In this document: positions 18,989 to 34,486 of the stretch, piece after piece
Layout of the letters: every line of letters begins with the position of its first letter
Position numbering within the stretch: the first letter of the stretch is position 1
Assembly (NCBI RefSeq): GCF_900188315.1
Contig: NZ_LT897781.1
Location: 1,674,001-1,738,000 of the forward strand
Source of the DNA: Marinobacter sp. es.042
Lineage (GTDB): Bacteria; Pseudomonadota; Gammaproteobacteria; Pseudomonadales; Oleiphilaceae
Direction: 5' to 3'
Length of the DNA: 64,000 nt
Translations under genes and position numbers: made by a program
Notes under the pieces: generated by a model
What the model was told of the DNA's origin: nothing
Database searches by the model: none
The model's input: only the letters and a program-made list of their open reading frames with translations

Positions 18989-19755
18989 CCCCGCCCCTCC
19001 AGCGAAACCTCCAGAGTATCGACCCAATCCCGGAGCCGTGAGAGCGCCTCATGACGGGTCATGTCGATGTGAACCGGGGTAACCGAAACATAACCTTCGC
19101 GGACAGCGTTGAAATCGGTGCCGGGACCGGCGTCACCGCCGACACCTGCCGCCCCGATCCAGTAACGCTCTTTGCCGCGGGGACAGGTCATCGGGACGGC
19201 ACCCTCTGCCCGTTCCCGGTGGCCCAGGCGCGTTACCCGAATGCCAGCCAGCTCCTCCCAGGGAACATCCGGGACATTCACGTTGAGAATGGAGCGTGGC
19301 CCCAGCACCAGGGGACGCTCGTTCTCGAGCAGTATCCGGACAACCCGGGCGGCGGTCTCGTAGTGAAAGTGGCCATCGTTGACGAGGGAGACGGCAATGG
19401 CAGGGAGTCCGAGGTGGCGACCCTCGGTTGCCGCAGCAACGGTTCCGGAGTAGATGATGTCGTCGCCAAGGTTGGCGTGGGTGTTGATACCCGACACCAC
19501 CCGGTCGAACGGCTCACGGAACAATCCGTTTACCGCCAGGTGGACGCAGTCAGTCGGTGTTCCATCGACCGAACGGAAGCCGTTGGGATGTTCCTCAACC
19601 GTCAGGGGGCGATTGAGCGTCAAGGCGTTACTGGCGCCGCTGTGATCCCGGTCAGGCGCCACGACCTCAAGCTCACCCAGTCCTTTTAAGCCATCATGCA
19701 GGGCTATGAGCCCCGGTGAATGAACGCCGTCATCATTCGACAACAGAATACGCAC
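18985..19755 (-). CDS. surE: 5'/3'-nucleotidase SurE
   Basis: A metal-dependent nucleotidase that dephosphorylates nucleoside monophosphates and is linked to stationary-phase survival. The 256-residue protein begins MRILLSNDDG, with the metal ligands Asp8 and Asp9, followed by APDRDHSGASNALTL and SGINTHANLGDDIIYSGTVAAA, all hallmark motifs. The start is GTG, preceded by an AGCGGAG ribosome site. truD lies 11 bp upstream, suggesting one unit ispD-ispF-truD-surE-pcm. Confidence 0.97.
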   Translation of the reverse strand: MRILLSNDDGVHSPGLIALHDGLKGLGELEVVAPDRDHSGASNALTLNRPLTVEEHPNGFRSVDGTPTDCVHLAVNGLFREPFDRVVSGINTHANLGDDIIYSGTVAAATEGRHLGLPAIAVSLVNDGHFHYETAARVVRILLENERPLVLGPRSILNVNVPDVPWEELAGIRVTRLGHRERAEGAVPMTCPRGKERYWIGAAGVGGDAGPGTDFNAVREGYVSVTPVHIDMTRHEALSRLRDWVDTLEVSLEGRG

Positions 19756-19766
19756 AGTGTTCTCCG

Positions 19767-20816
19767 CTAGCCTTGTTGTTCGTTGTGTCGGCCGAGGCTC
19801 ATGTCCTCAAGCTCGAAAATATCACTCAAAATCGTTGTCGCGTACTGGCCGGGCGAAAGAAAAAACGCCAGCTCCAGACAGTCTTCAGCGACCCACTGCC
19901 AGGAGAGGCTCTCCGGTTTTACCACCAATGGCCTTCGCTCCGGTTTCATCCGGGTGACCGAAAACAGGGCGGCCAACTCCGGGGTTTGCGCGACAATGCC
20001 CCGCTCGAAGGTTTCCAGGGGACCGCAAGCGGTGGTGCCGCCGTCACCCCACAGTGGACCTGTCGCTCCTGCCTCGGCCCAGCTGCCATCATCTACCCGA
20101 ACTGCCAGCACCTCATTGAACAGCCAGGAGCGCGCTGCCGAAAAATACAATACGTTTTTCGAGCCGTCGCTGCCAGCTCGCTTTTTGCCACCCCGGCCTT
20201 TTCCGCCAGACCGGCCACGTCGGTTCAGGGTAGCGGGATCGAGATGCACCGCACGGTCAAGGTTAGCGCCATCATTGCCAAACCGTTGGGGGCCAAAGTA
20301 GTTTGGAGCCCCAATATCGCCCAGACGCTCCAGCGCTCGGTCAATAACCCGGTGCTCACCGGCAACGGCCCTCAGGGTAATCGTGAAGCCATTCCCCCTG
20401 TGCTCCCCACGCCGCAATTTCCGCGCCTGCCGCGAAGCCGCCAGAACCGGCCAGCATGCGCCAATCTCCCGGATCAGAGCGGTGTCCTGATCCTCGTTTC
20501 CGGGACGGTACAGACTGAACCACTGGCGGGTCACAGCATGCCTATCCTTGAGCCCACAGAAACCGACATCAAAGTGACGACACCCGGCGATCCTGGCCAA
20601 TTCGCGGGCAACATACTCTGTGTTATCGCCCACTTTCTCCAGTTTCAAACAAAGATGTTCGCCACGACCTGCGATTACATCTCCCTCGACGGCCGGGCTG
20701 CTCTCCGGCAGCTCCAGCAATTCGTCGACAATGAAATCGCCCGGGGCGGTTTTCAGGCGGCCAGAGGCAATACGACCGCCGCCGGAGGTTGGCCAGTCAA
20801 GGCGCCAGTTGCTCAA
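19767..20816 (-). CDS. truD: tRNA pseudouridine(13) synthase
   Basis: TruD makes pseudouridine at position 13 of tRNA-Glu. The 349-residue protein shows the catalytic Asp91 in [17 protein letters not shown], the conserved NYFGPQRFG segment and a C-terminal insertion domain typical of the family. Its start codon overlaps the ispF stop by four bases, the normal ispD-ispF-truD-surE order of gammaproteobacteria. Confidence 0.96.
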   Translation of the reverse strand: MSNWRLDWPTSGGGRIASGRLKTAPGDFIVDELLELPESSPAVEGDVIAGRGEHLCLKLEKVGDNTEYVARELARIAGCRHFDVGFCGLKDRHAVTRQWFSLYRPGNEDQDTALIREIGACWPVLAASRQARKLRRGEHRGNGFTITLRAVAGEHRVIDRALERLGDIGAPNYFGPQRFGNDGANLDRAVHLDPATLNRRGRSGGKGRGGKKRAGSDGSKNVLYFSAARSWLFNEVLAVRVDDGSWAEAGATGPLWGDGGTTACGPLETFERGIVAQTPELAALFSVTRMKPERRPLVVKPESLSWQWVAEDCLELAFFLSPGQYATTILSDIFELEDMSLGRHNEQQG

Positions 20817-21292
20817 GATTCCACCGGTTCAAGCAGGCAGATCGCCTGGCAGGCAATGCCTTCCCCGCGCCCCGTAAAACCCAGCTTTTCCGTGGTGGTG
20901 GCTTTCACGCTGACACGACTGGCCGGCACGCCCAGATCTTCGGCAATGTTCAAACGGATGGCATCAATATGGGGTGCCATCTTGGGAGCCTCGGCAATGA
21001 TTGTGGTATCTACGTTAACGACGGAGAAGCCCTCGTCCCGGATCCGGTTCACAACCCGACGCAAAAGGTCCCTGCTGTCGGCCCCTGCCCACTCGTCACT
21101 AGTGTCCGGGAAGAAATGCCCGATGTCGCCAAGCGCGGCAGCGCCCAGCAATGCATCTGCCAACGCATGCAGCAGGACATCACCATCAGAATGGGCCTTG
21201 AGCCCGTGGGAATGCGGAATGCTTACGCCGCCAATAATCACAGAGTCGCCTTCGCAGAAGGCGTGGACATCGAAGCCCTGACCAATACGCAT
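20813..21292 (-). CDS. ispF: 2-C-methyl-D-erythritol 2,4-cyclodiphosphate synthase
   Basis: An enzyme of the MEP isoprenoid pathway. The 159-residue protein carries the zinc ligands Asp8 and His10 (GFDVHAF) and His42 ([20 protein letters not shown]), followed by HFPDT-like [10 protein letters not shown]. Length and motif positions are identical to the Escherichia coli enzyme. It overlaps truD by four bases and follows ispD by 26 bp. Confidence 0.98.
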   Translation of the reverse strand: MRIGQGFDVHAFCEGDSVIIGGVSIPHSHGLKAHSDGDVLLHALADALLGAAALGDIGHFFPDTSDEWAGADSRDLLRRVVNRIRDEGFSVVNVDTTIIAEAPKMAPHIDAIRLNIAEDLGVPASRVSVKATTTEKLGFTGRGEGIACQAICLLEPVES

Positions 21293-21318
21293 AATGTGCT
21301 CCGGAACACTCCGAAAGT

Positions 21319-22020
21319 TCAGAATTGGCTCAGAATGAAGCCTGCCAGTGCCAGATCTGCGGGCACGGTGATCTTGATATTGTCCGGCCGCCCTTCAACC
21401 AGCACCGGCATGTTACCGGAAAACTCCACCGCGGAGGACTCATCGGTCACCGGAAGGTCCCGGGCAAGAGCTGCCTCCAGAGAATCAACAAGAACACGGT
21501 AGCGAAACATCTGGGGCGTCAGAGCCCGCCACAACCCCGTGCGGTCAACGGTCTCAATCACTTCCGAAAGCTCAGCAGTACCGGCTTTCTTTAAAGTGTC
21601 GGCAACCGGCGAGGCAAGCAGCCCCCCGACAGGATGGCTGTAGAGCCGGTCAATCAGATTGGAAAGATCCCGGGTATGAAGGCAGGGCCTCGCCGCATCG
21701 TGCACCAGAACCCAGTCGTCATCTTTCACCTGTTCCGCCATAGCGTGCAGCGCCGACAACACCGAACCAGCTCTTTCGGAACCGCCGGTACAGGTCTGGA
21801 TTCGGCTATCGCCGCTGGCTTCGGTATCCGGCCACCAATGGTCGGCCGGGTGCAATGGCACCATGCAGCCGGAAAAAGGCGCGGAATCCATAAGTCGGGA
21901 AAGGGTGACGTCGAGAATGAAACGCTCGCCAATCCGAAGGTACTGTTTCGGTTGCTCAGCCTGCATACGCTGGCCGATGCCGGCGGCAGGAACAATCAGC
22001 CAGAGTCTCGGAGCAGGCAT
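21319..22020 (-). CDS. ispD: 2-C-methyl-D-erythritol 4-phosphate cytidylyltransferase
   Basis: The third enzyme of the MEP pathway, activating MEP with CTP. It has the nucleotide-binding start [10 protein letters not shown] with the following QPKQYL, the HDAARPCL motif, and ALTPQMFRY and TDESSAVE near the C-terminus. The ATG at 22020 was chosen; a TTG two codons upstream is also in frame. It follows ftsB with almost no gap, as in many gammaproteobacteria, tying isoprenoid synthesis to a division gene. Confidence 0.96.
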   Translation of the reverse strand: MPAPRLWLIVPAAGIGQRMQAEQPKQYLRIGERFILDVTLSRLMDSAPFSGCMVPLHPADHWWPDTEASGDSRIQTCTGGSERAGSVLSALHAMAEQVKDDDWVLVHDAARPCLHTRDLSNLIDRLYSHPVGGLLASPVADTLKKAGTAELSEVIETVDRTGLWRALTPQMFRYRVLVDSLEAALARDLPVTDESSAVEFSGNMPVLVEGRPDNIKITVPADLALAGFILSQF

Positions 22021-22026
22021 AGACAA

Positions 22027-22299
22027 TCAGTTTTCAACAACCAGGAAAAAGGTCTCGTCGTCTCTTATCAGGCCGAGGTTCATTCTGGCCCGTTCTTCAA
22101 CGGCGCCCTGCTCGTTACGCAGATTCCTGACTTCGGCATAGAGACGTTCATTGCGGGTAGCCAGTTCGGCATTTTCTTCACGTTGCTCGGCAATAGACTG
22201 CTCCAGAGCCCATACCTGCGCAAAGCTGCCCTCCCCGACCCACAGGCGCACCTGCAGCAGGAGAATCACAACCACCATTAAGGTCCAGAGCAACTTCAT
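22027..22299 (-). CDS. ftsB: Cell division protein FtsB
   Basis: A small bitopic division protein that forms the FtsQ-FtsB-FtsL complex at the septum. Its 90 residues contain one N-terminal membrane helix (LLWTLMVVVILLLQVRLWVG), a coiled coil (about residues 30-65, EQSIAEQREENAELATRNERL) and a short C-terminal region with RDDETFFLVV. The length and the eno-ftsB-ispD gene order support the call. About 200 bp separate it from eno. Confidence 0.94.
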   Translation of the reverse strand: MKLLWTLMVVVILLLQVRLWVGEGSFAQVWALEQSIAEQREENAELATRNERLYAEVRNLRNEQGAVEERARMNLGLIRDDETFFLVVEN

Positions 22300-22403
22300 T
22301 GCCGATTCCGTTCAAAATTCAATCAATCAAAATACCAACGCCGGACGTTGAGTATAGACCTTAGAGTAGATTAGCAACAAATTCTTCTAACTGCCTGTAC
22401 AAA

Positions 22404-22446
22404 AAGGCCATCATGTCCGGAATTTCGCCCAGAACACGATGGCCTT
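22404..22446 (-). terminator. Probable rho-independent terminator downstream of eno
   Basis: Arms aaggccatc (22404-22412) and gatggcctt (22438-22446) form a 9-bp stem, extendable with one mismatch, around a loop of about 25 bases; on the minus strand the stem runs into five Ts. It lies about 60 bp past the eno stop and would separate eno from ftsB-ispD. The loop is long for a typical terminator. Confidence 0.65.
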
Positions 22447-22504
22447 AACAGTTTTTCGCCAATTACCGGCCAGACACTCTGCCAGAACCGGTGGGATCAG
22501 TCGA

Positions 22505-23818
<1,314 letters not shown>

Positions 23819-23847
23819 TCATGTTCAAATTCGGGAGCCAGAGCGAA

Positions 23848-23941
23848 CGGGAACGGCCCTGCGAAAACCGCTACGAGCACATCCATGTGCGCTTGTTTCG
23901 GGCCATCCATGGCCCTCTACATTTTCGCAGGGCCGTTCCCG
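23848..23941. repeat. Two-hairpin palindromic element, copy 2
   Basis: Same design as the element at 4451-4544: ends cgggaacggccctgcgaaaa (23848-23867) and its exact reverse complement (23922-23941) make a perfect 20-bp stem. It encloses the invariant core (ccgctacgagcac...gcgcttg) with the gcacat/atgtgc hairpin (23877-23890) and a second hairpin gggcca/tggccc (23899-23914). Partial pairing continues outside the stem. The stem sequence differs from copy 1 at many positions, yet both arms have changed together. It sits in the 180-bp gap between kdsA and eno. Confidence 0.85.
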
Positions 23942-23980
23942 CTCGCTCCCATAGTCCGCGTAAAACGCCAACACCGCCAA

Positions 23981-26499
<2,519 letters not shown>

Positions 26500-26544
26500 T
26501 CATCTCAAGATGGGACGCCAGACTACCAGAAAGGCCCCATTGAC

Positions 26545-27894
26545 TCAATCACATTCCCGCTCTACGACCAGCCGCCAACCGGCGGCATGGGCGCCTCCCG
26601 AGTATTGTTCAGAACACCATAAATCGCCAATGGCAATGAGCTCTGCTGCGTCCCCGGAACCCGCGAAAACCAGCGGCAGACGGGCCCTTTCCCAGGGTGG
26701 AACGCCGACTTCCTGCAGCCATTTCTTGAGCGAACGGGACGGCCCATCGGGACGGAAACGGAGCCGCTCGCCACCCTGCCTCGTAAATATCCGTATTGGC
26801 GGCAACGACCGTTCCGGGGTAACGACAGATTCCAACCTGAGGGACCACTCTCCCCACGCCACGCCCTCCCCCGGCTCGAGATCGACCGGAGCGTCCGGTA
26901 ACGGGCCGCGGTCGGGAACCAGGCAAAGATCACCCTGGAAACGCCGCAGACTGAAACCGTCGGACCGGAACTCCGGCTCCCGATCCTCTGCGGCAAGCAG
27001 CAGGTCCCGAATGACCTGCTGCCAGTCACCAGGGGTGGGCGCATGAAACCCGCGTTCCCGCGCCCACCAACGGACCAGATTCTTCTGCTCCGCCAGAGGC
27101 AGTGTTTTCAGGCCATCAACGGGGAGACGGTCCCGGTCGCCGCCGATTGCCTGCCACTGCAAAGCGGCCAGCGTGCGGTTCAGCGCTTCGCTCTCGCCAC
27201 AGGATTCCGCCGTGTGCCGCAGCCTGCGATTCAACCCCGGCCAGCGATCCCGCAAGAGCGGCAACACAGTGTGACGGAGGAAATTCCGGTCAAATCGCTG
27301 GTCGGTATTGCTGGGGTCATCAACCCATGACAGGCCAGCGACCCGGGCCCAGCGCTCGAGTTCGGCCCTCTCAAACCCGAGCAGGGGCCGGACGAGGGTC
27401 GCGGGGCCCAGACCACGACGCTCCGGCATGCCCGCCAGCCCGGCCACACCGCTGCCCCTGAGCATCCGGAACAGAACGGTTTCCGCCTGGTCATCCCCAT
27501 GGTGAGCCATCAAGACCAGGTCGCCCTTCCCGACCAGCGCCTCGAGGGCGGCATAGCGGGCCTTGCGGGCAGCTTCCTCTATACCCGCACCCGAGCTACC
27601 GCCACCATCGACGGTTACCCGCTCAACCACAAGCGGCACGCCAAGTCGCTCACATTCACCGCGACAAAACGACTCGGTATCCGATGCATTGGGTTGAAGC
27701 TGATGATTGACATGGATCGCCCGGACAGCGCCGGAACGGCCATGGCAGTGGGCTGCCAGGTGCAATAACAGGGTGGAATCGAGGCCGCCGCTCAGGGCGA
27801 CCCAAAGACGGGTGTGATCGGGGAGTTCTCTGACCGGGGCACACAGGGCCTCCGGCCAGTGGAATCCGGAGCCGGGCTCAGCGCCCGGTGTCAT
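26545..27894 (-). CDS. tilS: tRNA(Ile)-lysidine synthetase
   Basis: TilS modifies the wobble cytidine of tRNA-Ile(CAU) to lysidine, changing its reading from AUG to AUA. The 449-residue protein has the PP-loop [14 protein letters not shown] (about residues 32-45), [31 protein letters not shown] and the C-terminal TilS substrate-binding domain with [27 protein letters not shown]. Its start overlaps the end of accA by 17 bases, so the two should be co-transcribed. Confidence 0.96.
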   Translation of the reverse strand: MTPGAEPGSGFHWPEALCAPVRELPDHTRLWVALSGGLDSTLLLHLAAHCHGRSGAVRAIHVNHQLQPNASDTESFCRGECERLGVPLVVERVTVDGGGSSGAGIEEAARKARYAALEALVGKGDLVLMAHHGDDQAETVLFRMLRGSGVAGLAGMPERRGLGPATLVRPLLGFERAELERWARVAGLSWVDDPSNTDQRFDRNFLRHTVLPLLRDRWPGLNRRLRHTAESCGESEALNRTLAALQWQAIGGDRDRLPVDGLKTLPLAEQKNLVRWWARERGFHAPTPGDWQQVIRDLLLAAEDREPEFRSDGFSLRRFQGDLCLVPDRGPLPDAPVDLEPGEGVAWGEWSLRLESVVTPERSLPPIRIFTRQGGERLRFRPDGPSRSLKKWLQEVGVPPWERARLPLVFAGSGDAAELIAIGDLWCSEQYSGGAHAAGWRLVVERECD

Positions 27895-28831
27895 AGCGGG
27901 TCAGCCGCTCGTAGCGGCGGGATACCAGCTCATCCAGTGGCAGGCGGCTGAGCTCAGCGACGCCTTTCGCCAGAACCTCTTTGAGGGATTCCGACATTTT
28001 TTCAGGGTTGCGGTGAGCACCGCCGAGGGGCTCGGTTACCACGTTATCCGCCAGCCCCAGATCTTTGAGCCGGTCAGCCGTAACACCCATGGCCTCCGCC
28101 GCCTGGGCAGCGTATTCGGCACTTTTCCAGAGGATCGACGCACAGCCCTCTGGGGAAATCACCGCGTAGGTGGAATACTGCAGCATGTTCAGCTGGTCAC
28201 AGACACCGATGGCCAACGCGCCACCGGAACCGCCCTCACCGATCACCGTGGAGATAATGGGTGTCTTGAGGCGGGACATCACGGCCAGGTTGAAGGCAAT
28301 GGCCTCACTCTGCCCACGCTCTTCCGCACCAATGCCGGGATAGGCACCCGGCGTGTCGATGAACGTGAGAATGGGCATCTTGAACCGCTCGGCCATTTCC
28401 ATCAGGCGCAGGGCCTTGCGATAGCCCTCAGGGCGCGGCATACCAAAGTTGCGCTTGACCTTGTCCCTCACTTCCCGGCCCTTCTGATGACCAATCACCA
28501 TTACCGGCTTGTCGTCCAGCCGGGCAGTACCCCCTACGATCGCCAGGTCGTCTGCATAACGGCGATCACCGTGCAGTTCATCGAAATCCTCAAACATGGA
28601 TTCGATGTAGTCCAGGGTGTAGGGCCTGCGGGGATGGCGGGCCAGCCGGGCAACGTCCCAGGGTTTGAGATCGGAGAAAATGCTCTCTGTGAGGCTGACG
28701 CTTTTTTTCTTCAGCCGGGTGATCTCGTCGGTGATATTGATGTCGGTGTCATTGCCAACCATCCGAAGCTCTTCAATCTTGGCTTCCAGGTCGGCGATTG
28801 GCTGTTCGAAATCCAGATAGTTAGGGTTCAT
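27878..28831 (-). CDS. accA: Acetyl-CoA carboxylase carboxyltransferase subunit alpha
   Basis: The alpha subunit of the carboxyltransferase half of acetyl-CoA carboxylase, the committed step of fatty-acid synthesis. The 317-residue length is standard. Recognisable stretches are [22 protein letters not shown] at the start, [74 protein letters not shown] and [17 protein letters not shown]. It lies between dnaE and tilS, the usual gammaproteobacterial order. Confidence 0.98.
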   Translation of the reverse strand: MNPNYLDFEQPIADLEAKIEELRMVGNDTDINITDEITRLKKKSVSLTESIFSDLKPWDVARLARHPRRPYTLDYIESMFEDFDELHGDRRYADDLAIVGGTARLDDKPVMVIGHQKGREVRDKVKRNFGMPRPEGYRKALRLMEMAERFKMPILTFIDTPGAYPGIGAEERGQSEAIAFNLAVMSRLKTPIISTVIGEGGSGGALAIGVCDQLNMLQYSTYAVISPEGCASILWKSAEYAAQAAEAMGVTADRLKDLGLADNVVTEPLGGAHRNPEKMSESLKEVLAKGVAELSRLPLDELVSRRYERLTRYDTGR

Positions 28832-28917
28832 GATGTTCCATCATTTTTTGCCAGGCGGGAAAATGCTCCGCCAAACCAGAATTTACACAAAGATAGCAGC
28901 GCCCGGTCAGTGGCTAA

Positions 28918-28941
28918 AGCGGACATTGGTATGAGTCCGCT
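28918..28941 (-). terminator. Weak hairpin downstream of dnaE
   Basis: Arms agcggac (28918-28924) and gtccgct (28935-28941) form a 7-bp stem with a 10-base loop in the 139-bp gap between dnaE and accA. On the minus strand it is followed only by tttag, so it is at best a weak terminator or attenuator before accA. Confidence 0.35.
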
Positions 28942-28970
28942 ATCTGACAAACTTTTAATTTTCAGCTTAC

Positions 28971-31900
28971 TCAATCATAGACCAGTTCTACCGACTGGTC
29001 GCCTACGAGGTAACGCAGCTCCAGTAGCAGGTTGTCATCCGGCTGCACCCGCCAGGATTCGCCCAGCTCGATCCGGGTGGACGCCTCGGGGCTGCTGTAC
29101 TCAATCCAGACCGGACTGCCATCACAGCGGAACGGCCTCAGGGTGGTGTCCAGTTTCTCCAGCAGTCCGTTCTGCAGCTGATCGGCGTGCAGGTTGAGCT
29201 TCAACCCACGGCTAAACTGCTGACGAGCGCTCGCGACATCCATCACCGAGCTCACCCGCATCTTCATCTGGCCGGAATAGTCGTCGTGGCTCACCTGACC
29301 TTCCACCACAATCACCTGGTCAGATTGCAACAGTTCCCGATTTTCAAAGAAGGCTTCCGAGAACAAGGTCGCCTCTATCCGGGCGCTCCTGTCATCCAGC
29401 GTAATGAAACACATGGTGGAGCCGGTGCGGGTTTTCATGGTGCGCTGGGCAACCACCAGCCCCGCGACCCGCTGGGGAGACTTGTTCGGCTTCAGATCGG
29501 CAATGGAGGAACGGACAAACCGCCGAACCTCTTTCTCATATTCATCAAACGGGTGGCCGGTCAGGTACAGCCCCAGCGTGTCCTTCTCTCCCTTCAGGCG
29601 CTGCTTCTCGGGCCACTCGCGCACACCGGCCACATCCTCGTAAGGATCGCCACCTTCGCCCGCCTCGAGCATTTCACCGAACATATCCATCATGCCAACG
29701 GATTCGTTCCGGGATTGCTGGCCGGCCTGTTGAACAGCCTTATCGATGCTGGCCATCAACTGAGCCCGGCTGGCGCCAAGCTTATCCATTGCCCCGCACC
29801 GGATCAGCGCTTCCATAGCGCGCTTGTTGACCTTTTTCAGGTCAATGCGTCGGCAAAAATCGAAAATATCCTGATAGGGCTCGCCATCACCACGCCCTTC
29901 GACGATGCTCTGGATCGGGCCCTCACCCAGCCCCTTGATGGCCCCCAGGCCATAGACAATCTGACCCTCGTCGTTGACGGTAAAGGTATATTCCGAGCGA
30001 CTGACGTCAGGCACCAGAAGATCCAGCTTCATATTCCGGCACTCTTCCACCAGCGTGACCACCTTGTCGGTGTTCTGCATATCGGCAGTCAGTACCGCGG
30101 CCATGAACTCTGCCGGGTAATGGGCTTTCAGCCAGAGGGTCTGATAGGACACCAGCGCGTAGGCGGCCGAGTGGGATTTGTTGAAGCCGTAGCCGGCAAA
30201 CTTCTCCACCAGGTCAAAGATGTTTTCGGCCAGGGTCGTGTTGATCCCGTTCTGCTCACAGCCATCCAGGAAAAACTGCTTCTGCTTGGCCATTTCTTCT
30301 GGTTTTTTCTTGCCCATGGCCCGACGAAGCATGTCCGCATTACCAAGGGTGTAACCGGCCATCACCTGGGCGATCTGCATGACCTGCTCCTGATACAGGA
30401 TGACCCCGTAAGTGGGCTCCAGGACCGGCTTGAGGCCTTCGTACTGGTAATCCGGATGCGGGAAGGACATGGGTTGGCGACCGTGCTTACGGTCGATAAA
30501 GTCATCCACCATGCCCGACTGCAGAGGTCCAGGCCGGAACAACGCCACCAGAGCGATCATGTCTTCCAGAGAGTCCGGCTGCAGGCGGCGAATCAGGTCC
30601 TTCATGCCCCGGGATTCCAGCTGGAACACCGCCGTGGTTTCAGCTTTCTTGAGCATATCGAACGAGGGCACGTCGTCCAGCGGAATCTCGTTGATGTCGA
30701 GCGGCTGCATGCCCTTCTTTTCCCGGCGCGGATTGATCATGTTCAGCGCCCACTTGATGATCGTGAGCGTCCGCAGGCCCAGGAAGTCGAACTTCACCAG
30801 TCCGGCATCCTCCACATCGCCTTTGTCGAACTGGGTCACCAGGCTGCCGCCCTCGTCATCACAGTACAGGGGCGAGAAATCGGTAATCTTGGTGGGCGCG
30901 ATCACCACGCCACCGGCGTGCTTGCCGGCGTTACGGCACACGCCCTCGAGCTTCAGGGCCATTTCCCAGATTTCCTGGGCTTCCTCGTCGTTCTCGAGAA
31001 ACTCGACCAGCTGTGGCTCCTGCTCCAGAGCCTTTTCCAGGGTCATGCCCGGCTCAAAGGGGATCATCTTCGAGAGCTTGTCGGCCAGACCGTAAGACTT
31101 GCCCTGGACCCGGGCAACGTCCCGCACAACCGCCTTCGCCGCCATGGTGCCGAAGGTAATGATCTGTGATACCGCCTCACGCCCGTATTTCTGGGCGGTG
31201 TATTCGATCACCCGGTCCCGGCCCTCCATGCAAAAGTCGACGTCAAAGTCGGGCATGGAGACCCGTTCCGGATTCAGGAACCGCTCGAACAGCAAATCGT
31301 ATTCCAGCGGGTCCAGATCGGTGATCAACTGGGCGTAGGCCACCAGCGAGCCGGCACCGGAACCCCGACCCGGCCCCACGGGCACACCGTTGTTCTTGGC
31401 CCACTTGATGAAGTCCATCACGATCAGGAAGTAGCCCGGGAACCCCATCTGGATGATGATATCCAGCTCAAAGTTCAGGCGCTTGTAGTAGGCCTCGCGC
31501 TTGGCATCGTATTCCGGATCATCCTTGCTCAGGGTCTTGGCCAGGCGCTCTTCCAGGCCCTCCTCCGAGACCTTCCGGAAATAGTCATCCATGGTCATGC
31601 CGTCGGGGATCGGGTAGTTCGGAAGGAAGTACTCGCCCATCCGAACCTTCACCGAGCAGCGCCGGGCAATCTCCACGGTGTTCTCGATCGCTTCCGGAAT
31701 GTCGCTGAACAGCTCGATCATCTCATCGGCGCTGCGCAGGTACTGCTGGTCACTGAACCGGCGATCACGGCGCGGATCATCCAGGGTACGACTCTCACCG
31801 ATACAGACCCTGGCCTCGTGAGCCTCAAAGTCTTCCGCCTCCAGGAAGTGGACGTCGTTAGTGGCAACCACCGGGAGTCCAAGAGCACCGGCCAGCTCAA

Positions 31901-32453
31901 CACTCATGTGCAGACAGTCTTCGTCTCCGGGACGACCGGTGCGCTGTAACTCGAGGTAATAGCTATCCGGGTACAAATCCATCCAGTAACGGGCGCGCTC
32001 GCGGGCCAATTCCGGTTTGCCCGCCATCAAAGCCTTACCCACATCGCCCATTCTCGAACCAGAGAGCGCAATCAAACCGTTCGGCCGAGCCTCAAGCCAC
32101 TTGCGCTGAATGATCGGCTTGCCAAACCGCTGCCCCTCGGTATACCCCAGGGAAATGATTTCGGTGAGGTTGAGATAACCGTCGTTATCTCGTGCCAACA
32201 GCGTGATGCGGAACGGGTTCTCTGGCTCGTCCGGATTCTCCAGCCACAGATCGGCGCCAATGATCGGTTTGACGCCCGCGCCCATGGCCGCCTTGTAAAA
32301 GCGAACCAGCGAGCACATGTTGGATTGCTCGGTCAGGCCAACAGCCGGCATGCCCAGCTCGGCAACGCGCTTGATCAGCGGTTTAACCCTGACCAGGCCA
32401 TCCACCATGGAGTATTCGGAATGGACGCGGAGGTGTACAAAAGTCTGCGACAT
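28971..32453 (-). CDS. dnaE: DNA polymerase III subunit alpha
   Basis: The catalytic subunit of the replicative polymerase. The 1160-residue protein matches Escherichia coli DnaE in length. It has an N-terminal PHP domain ([21 protein letters not shown]), the palm with catalytic aspartates in [19 protein letters not shown] (about residues 399-417), [47 protein letters not shown], tandem helix-hairpin-helix region, an OB domain ([27 protein letters not shown]) and a C-terminal tau-binding region. No inactivating change was seen. Confidence 0.98.
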   Translation of the reverse strand: MSQTFVHLRVHSEYSMVDGLVRVKPLIKRVAELGMPAVGLTEQSNMCSLVRFYKAAMGAGVKPIIGADLWLENPDEPENPFRITLLARDNDGYLNLTEIISLGYTEGQRFGKPIIQRKWLEARPNGLIALSGSRMGDVGKALMAGKPELARERARYWMDLYPDSYYLELQRTGRPGDEDCLHMSVELAGALGLPVVATNDVHFLEAEDFEAHEARVCIGESRTLDDPRRDRRFSDQQYLRSADEMIELFSDIPEAIENTVEIARRCSVKVRMGEYFLPNYPIPDGMTMDDYFRKVSEEGLEERLAKTLSKDDPEYDAKREAYYKRLNFELDIIIQMGFPGYFLIVMDFIKWAKNNGVPVGPGRGSGAGSLVAYAQLITDLDPLEYDLLFERFLNPERVSMPDFDVDFCMEGRDRVIEYTAQKYGREAVSQIITFGTMAAKAVVRDVARVQGKSYGLADKLSKMIPFEPGMTLEKALEQEPQLVEFLENDEEAQEIWEMALKLEGVCRNAGKHAGGVVIAPTKITDFSPLYCDDEGGSLVTQFDKGDVEDAGLVKFDFLGLRTLTIIKWALNMINPRREKKGMQPLDINEIPLDDVPSFDMLKKAETTAVFQLESRGMKDLIRRLQPDSLEDMIALVALFRPGPLQSGMVDDFIDRKHGRQPMSFPHPDYQYEGLKPVLEPTYGVILYQEQVMQIAQVMAGYTLGNADMLRRAMGKKKPEEMAKQKQFFLDGCEQNGINTTLAENIFDLVEKFAGYGFNKSHSAAYALVSYQTLWLKAHYPAEFMAAVLTADMQNTDKVVTLVEECRNMKLDLLVPDVSRSEYTFTVNDEGQIVYGLGAIKGLGEGPIQSIVEGRGDGEPYQDIFDFCRRIDLKKVNKRAMEALIRCGAMDKLGASRAQLMASIDKAVQQAGQQSRNESVGMMDMFGEMLEAGEGGDPYEDVAGVREWPEKQRLKGEKDTLGLYLTGHPFDEYEKEVRRFVRSSIADLKPNKSPQRVAGLVVAQRTMKTRTGSTMCFITLDDRSARIEATLFSEAFFENRELLQSDQVIVVEGQVSHDDYSGQMKMRVSSVMDVASARQQFSRGLKLNLHADQLQNGLLEKLDTTLRPFRCDGSPVWIEYSSPEASTRIELGESWRVQPDDNLLLELRYLVGDQSVELVYD

Positions 32454-32498
32454 AACGTCAGGTTATTCCTGCTGTGTAATTCAGTTGGGGCGGCCGGC

Positions 32499-32966
32499 TC
32501 AACCGCCGATCACGGCCCGGAGTTCTTCTTCGGTCTGGGGTCCAAAACGGGTCTCGACCAGATCGCCGCCCGGATTAACCAGAAAAGTGGCGGGCAGCGC
32601 GACCGGTAACTTCCAGCCGAACCCCGGCCCCGGATCGTCCGCCAGCATGGTAAATTCAATGCCCATACGCTCGCCCAGTTCGACCAATGCGTCACCCTGC
32701 ACCCCATCAAAATTGACGGCGAGTACGGTAATGTCGGGCGCCTTGTCCAGCTCATTGAGTTCGGGAATTTCCTCGAGGCACGGCTTGCACCACTCCGCCC
32801 AGTAGTTAACCAGCACCCACTGGCCGCGCAAGGTGTCCCAGTTCAACTTTGTGCCTTCTGCCCGCTCAAGCTCGATTTTCTGACAGCCGGACATCACCAG
32901 AGTAAGCAGCGCCAAGGCCAGAACATGCAGGCGGGAGCGCCCACGAACAGAATCAGGGTACTGCAC
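32499..32966 (-). CDS. TlpA-like thioredoxin-family lipoprotein
   Basis: A 155-residue thiol-disulfide oxidoreductase anchored as a lipoprotein in the cell envelope. The start is set at a GTG at 32966 because a perfect AGGAGG lies seven bases upstream; this gives a compact signal peptide with lipobox VMSGC and lipid-attachment Cys28. A longer frame to 33014 would add 16 residues and bury the ribosome site. The thioredoxin fold has the redox motif WCKPC in VLVNYWAEWCKPCLEEIPELN and the cis-proline in VALPATFLV. It lies 45 bp before dnaE in the same direction; its partner proteins are unknown. Confidence 0.85.
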   Translation of the reverse strand: MQYPDSVRGRSRLHVLALALLTLVMSGCQKIELERAEGTKLNWDTLRGQWVLVNYWAEWCKPCLEEIPELNELDKAPDITVLAVNFDGVQGDALVELGERMGIEFTMLADDPGPGFGWKLPVALPATFLVNPGGDLVETRFGPQTEEELRAVIGG

Positions 32967-33034
32967 TGGAAAACCTCCTGTTAGACTACCGGCCACAGAA
33001 ATCGTGGACTCCATTCAGACAATCAGGCACGAAG

Positions 33035-34037
<1,003 letters not shown>

Positions 34038-34094
34038 TACGCGACCGGGCGCAGGACGTACTTTGCTCTACACTTATCGATTCCGGAACACACT

Positions 34095-34466
34095 ATGCTG
34101 AACAACCCGAAGGCCCGCATCACTGTGCGGGCGACGATCGCCATTTACATCGGCGTGCTTGCCACACTGCTGATTACCACGTTCTACCCGGCTCCCGTCG
34201 AGGGTGTTTCAATACCCCTGATGCTGGCGGTGAAACTGATCCCGCTTCTGCCCTTTGCGGTGACGGTCTTTCGAGGTCACAATCGGGGCTATATCTGGAT
34301 GTCTTTTGTAGTCATCTTCTATTTCACTCAGGCCGTTGTTTCGGCATGGCTGAGCGAAGGTGCCCCGGGGCCGGTCATTTTGACGGTACTGACCTTCCTG
34401 TTGTTCACTGTTGCAATGATCCACCTGAAGGTGAACCGGCCGGTGGCAAACGGAAACACACCCTGA
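34095..34466 (+). CDS. DUF2069 family membrane protein
   Basis: A 123-residue inner-membrane protein with about four hydrophobic segments (AIYIGVLATLLITTFYPA, IPLMLAVKLIPLLPFAVTVF, GYIWMSFVVIFYFTQAVVSAWL, VILTVLTFLLFTVAMIHLK). It matches DUF2069, a family of unknown function that regularly follows wrbA in pseudomonads and relatives. It sits 57 bp after wrbA and 20 bp before the GspE-like gene. Confidence 0.84.
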   Translation: MLNNPKARITVRATIAIYIGVLATLLITTFYPAPVEGVSIPLMLAVKLIPLLPFAVTVFRGHNRGYIWMSFVVIFYFTQAVVSAWLSEGAPGPVILTVLTFLLFTVAMIHLKVNRPVANGNTP

Positions 34467-34486
34467 ATATCTGGAACTGACCCTCT

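Noticed and set aside
19716..21281. A 521-codon plus-strand frame opposite truD and ispF
   Set aside because: Antisense to two well-recognised genes and without any recognisable domain.
29187..31169. A 660-codon plus-strand frame opposite dnaE
   Set aside because: Shadow of dnaE; the minus-strand frame carries all polymerase motifs.
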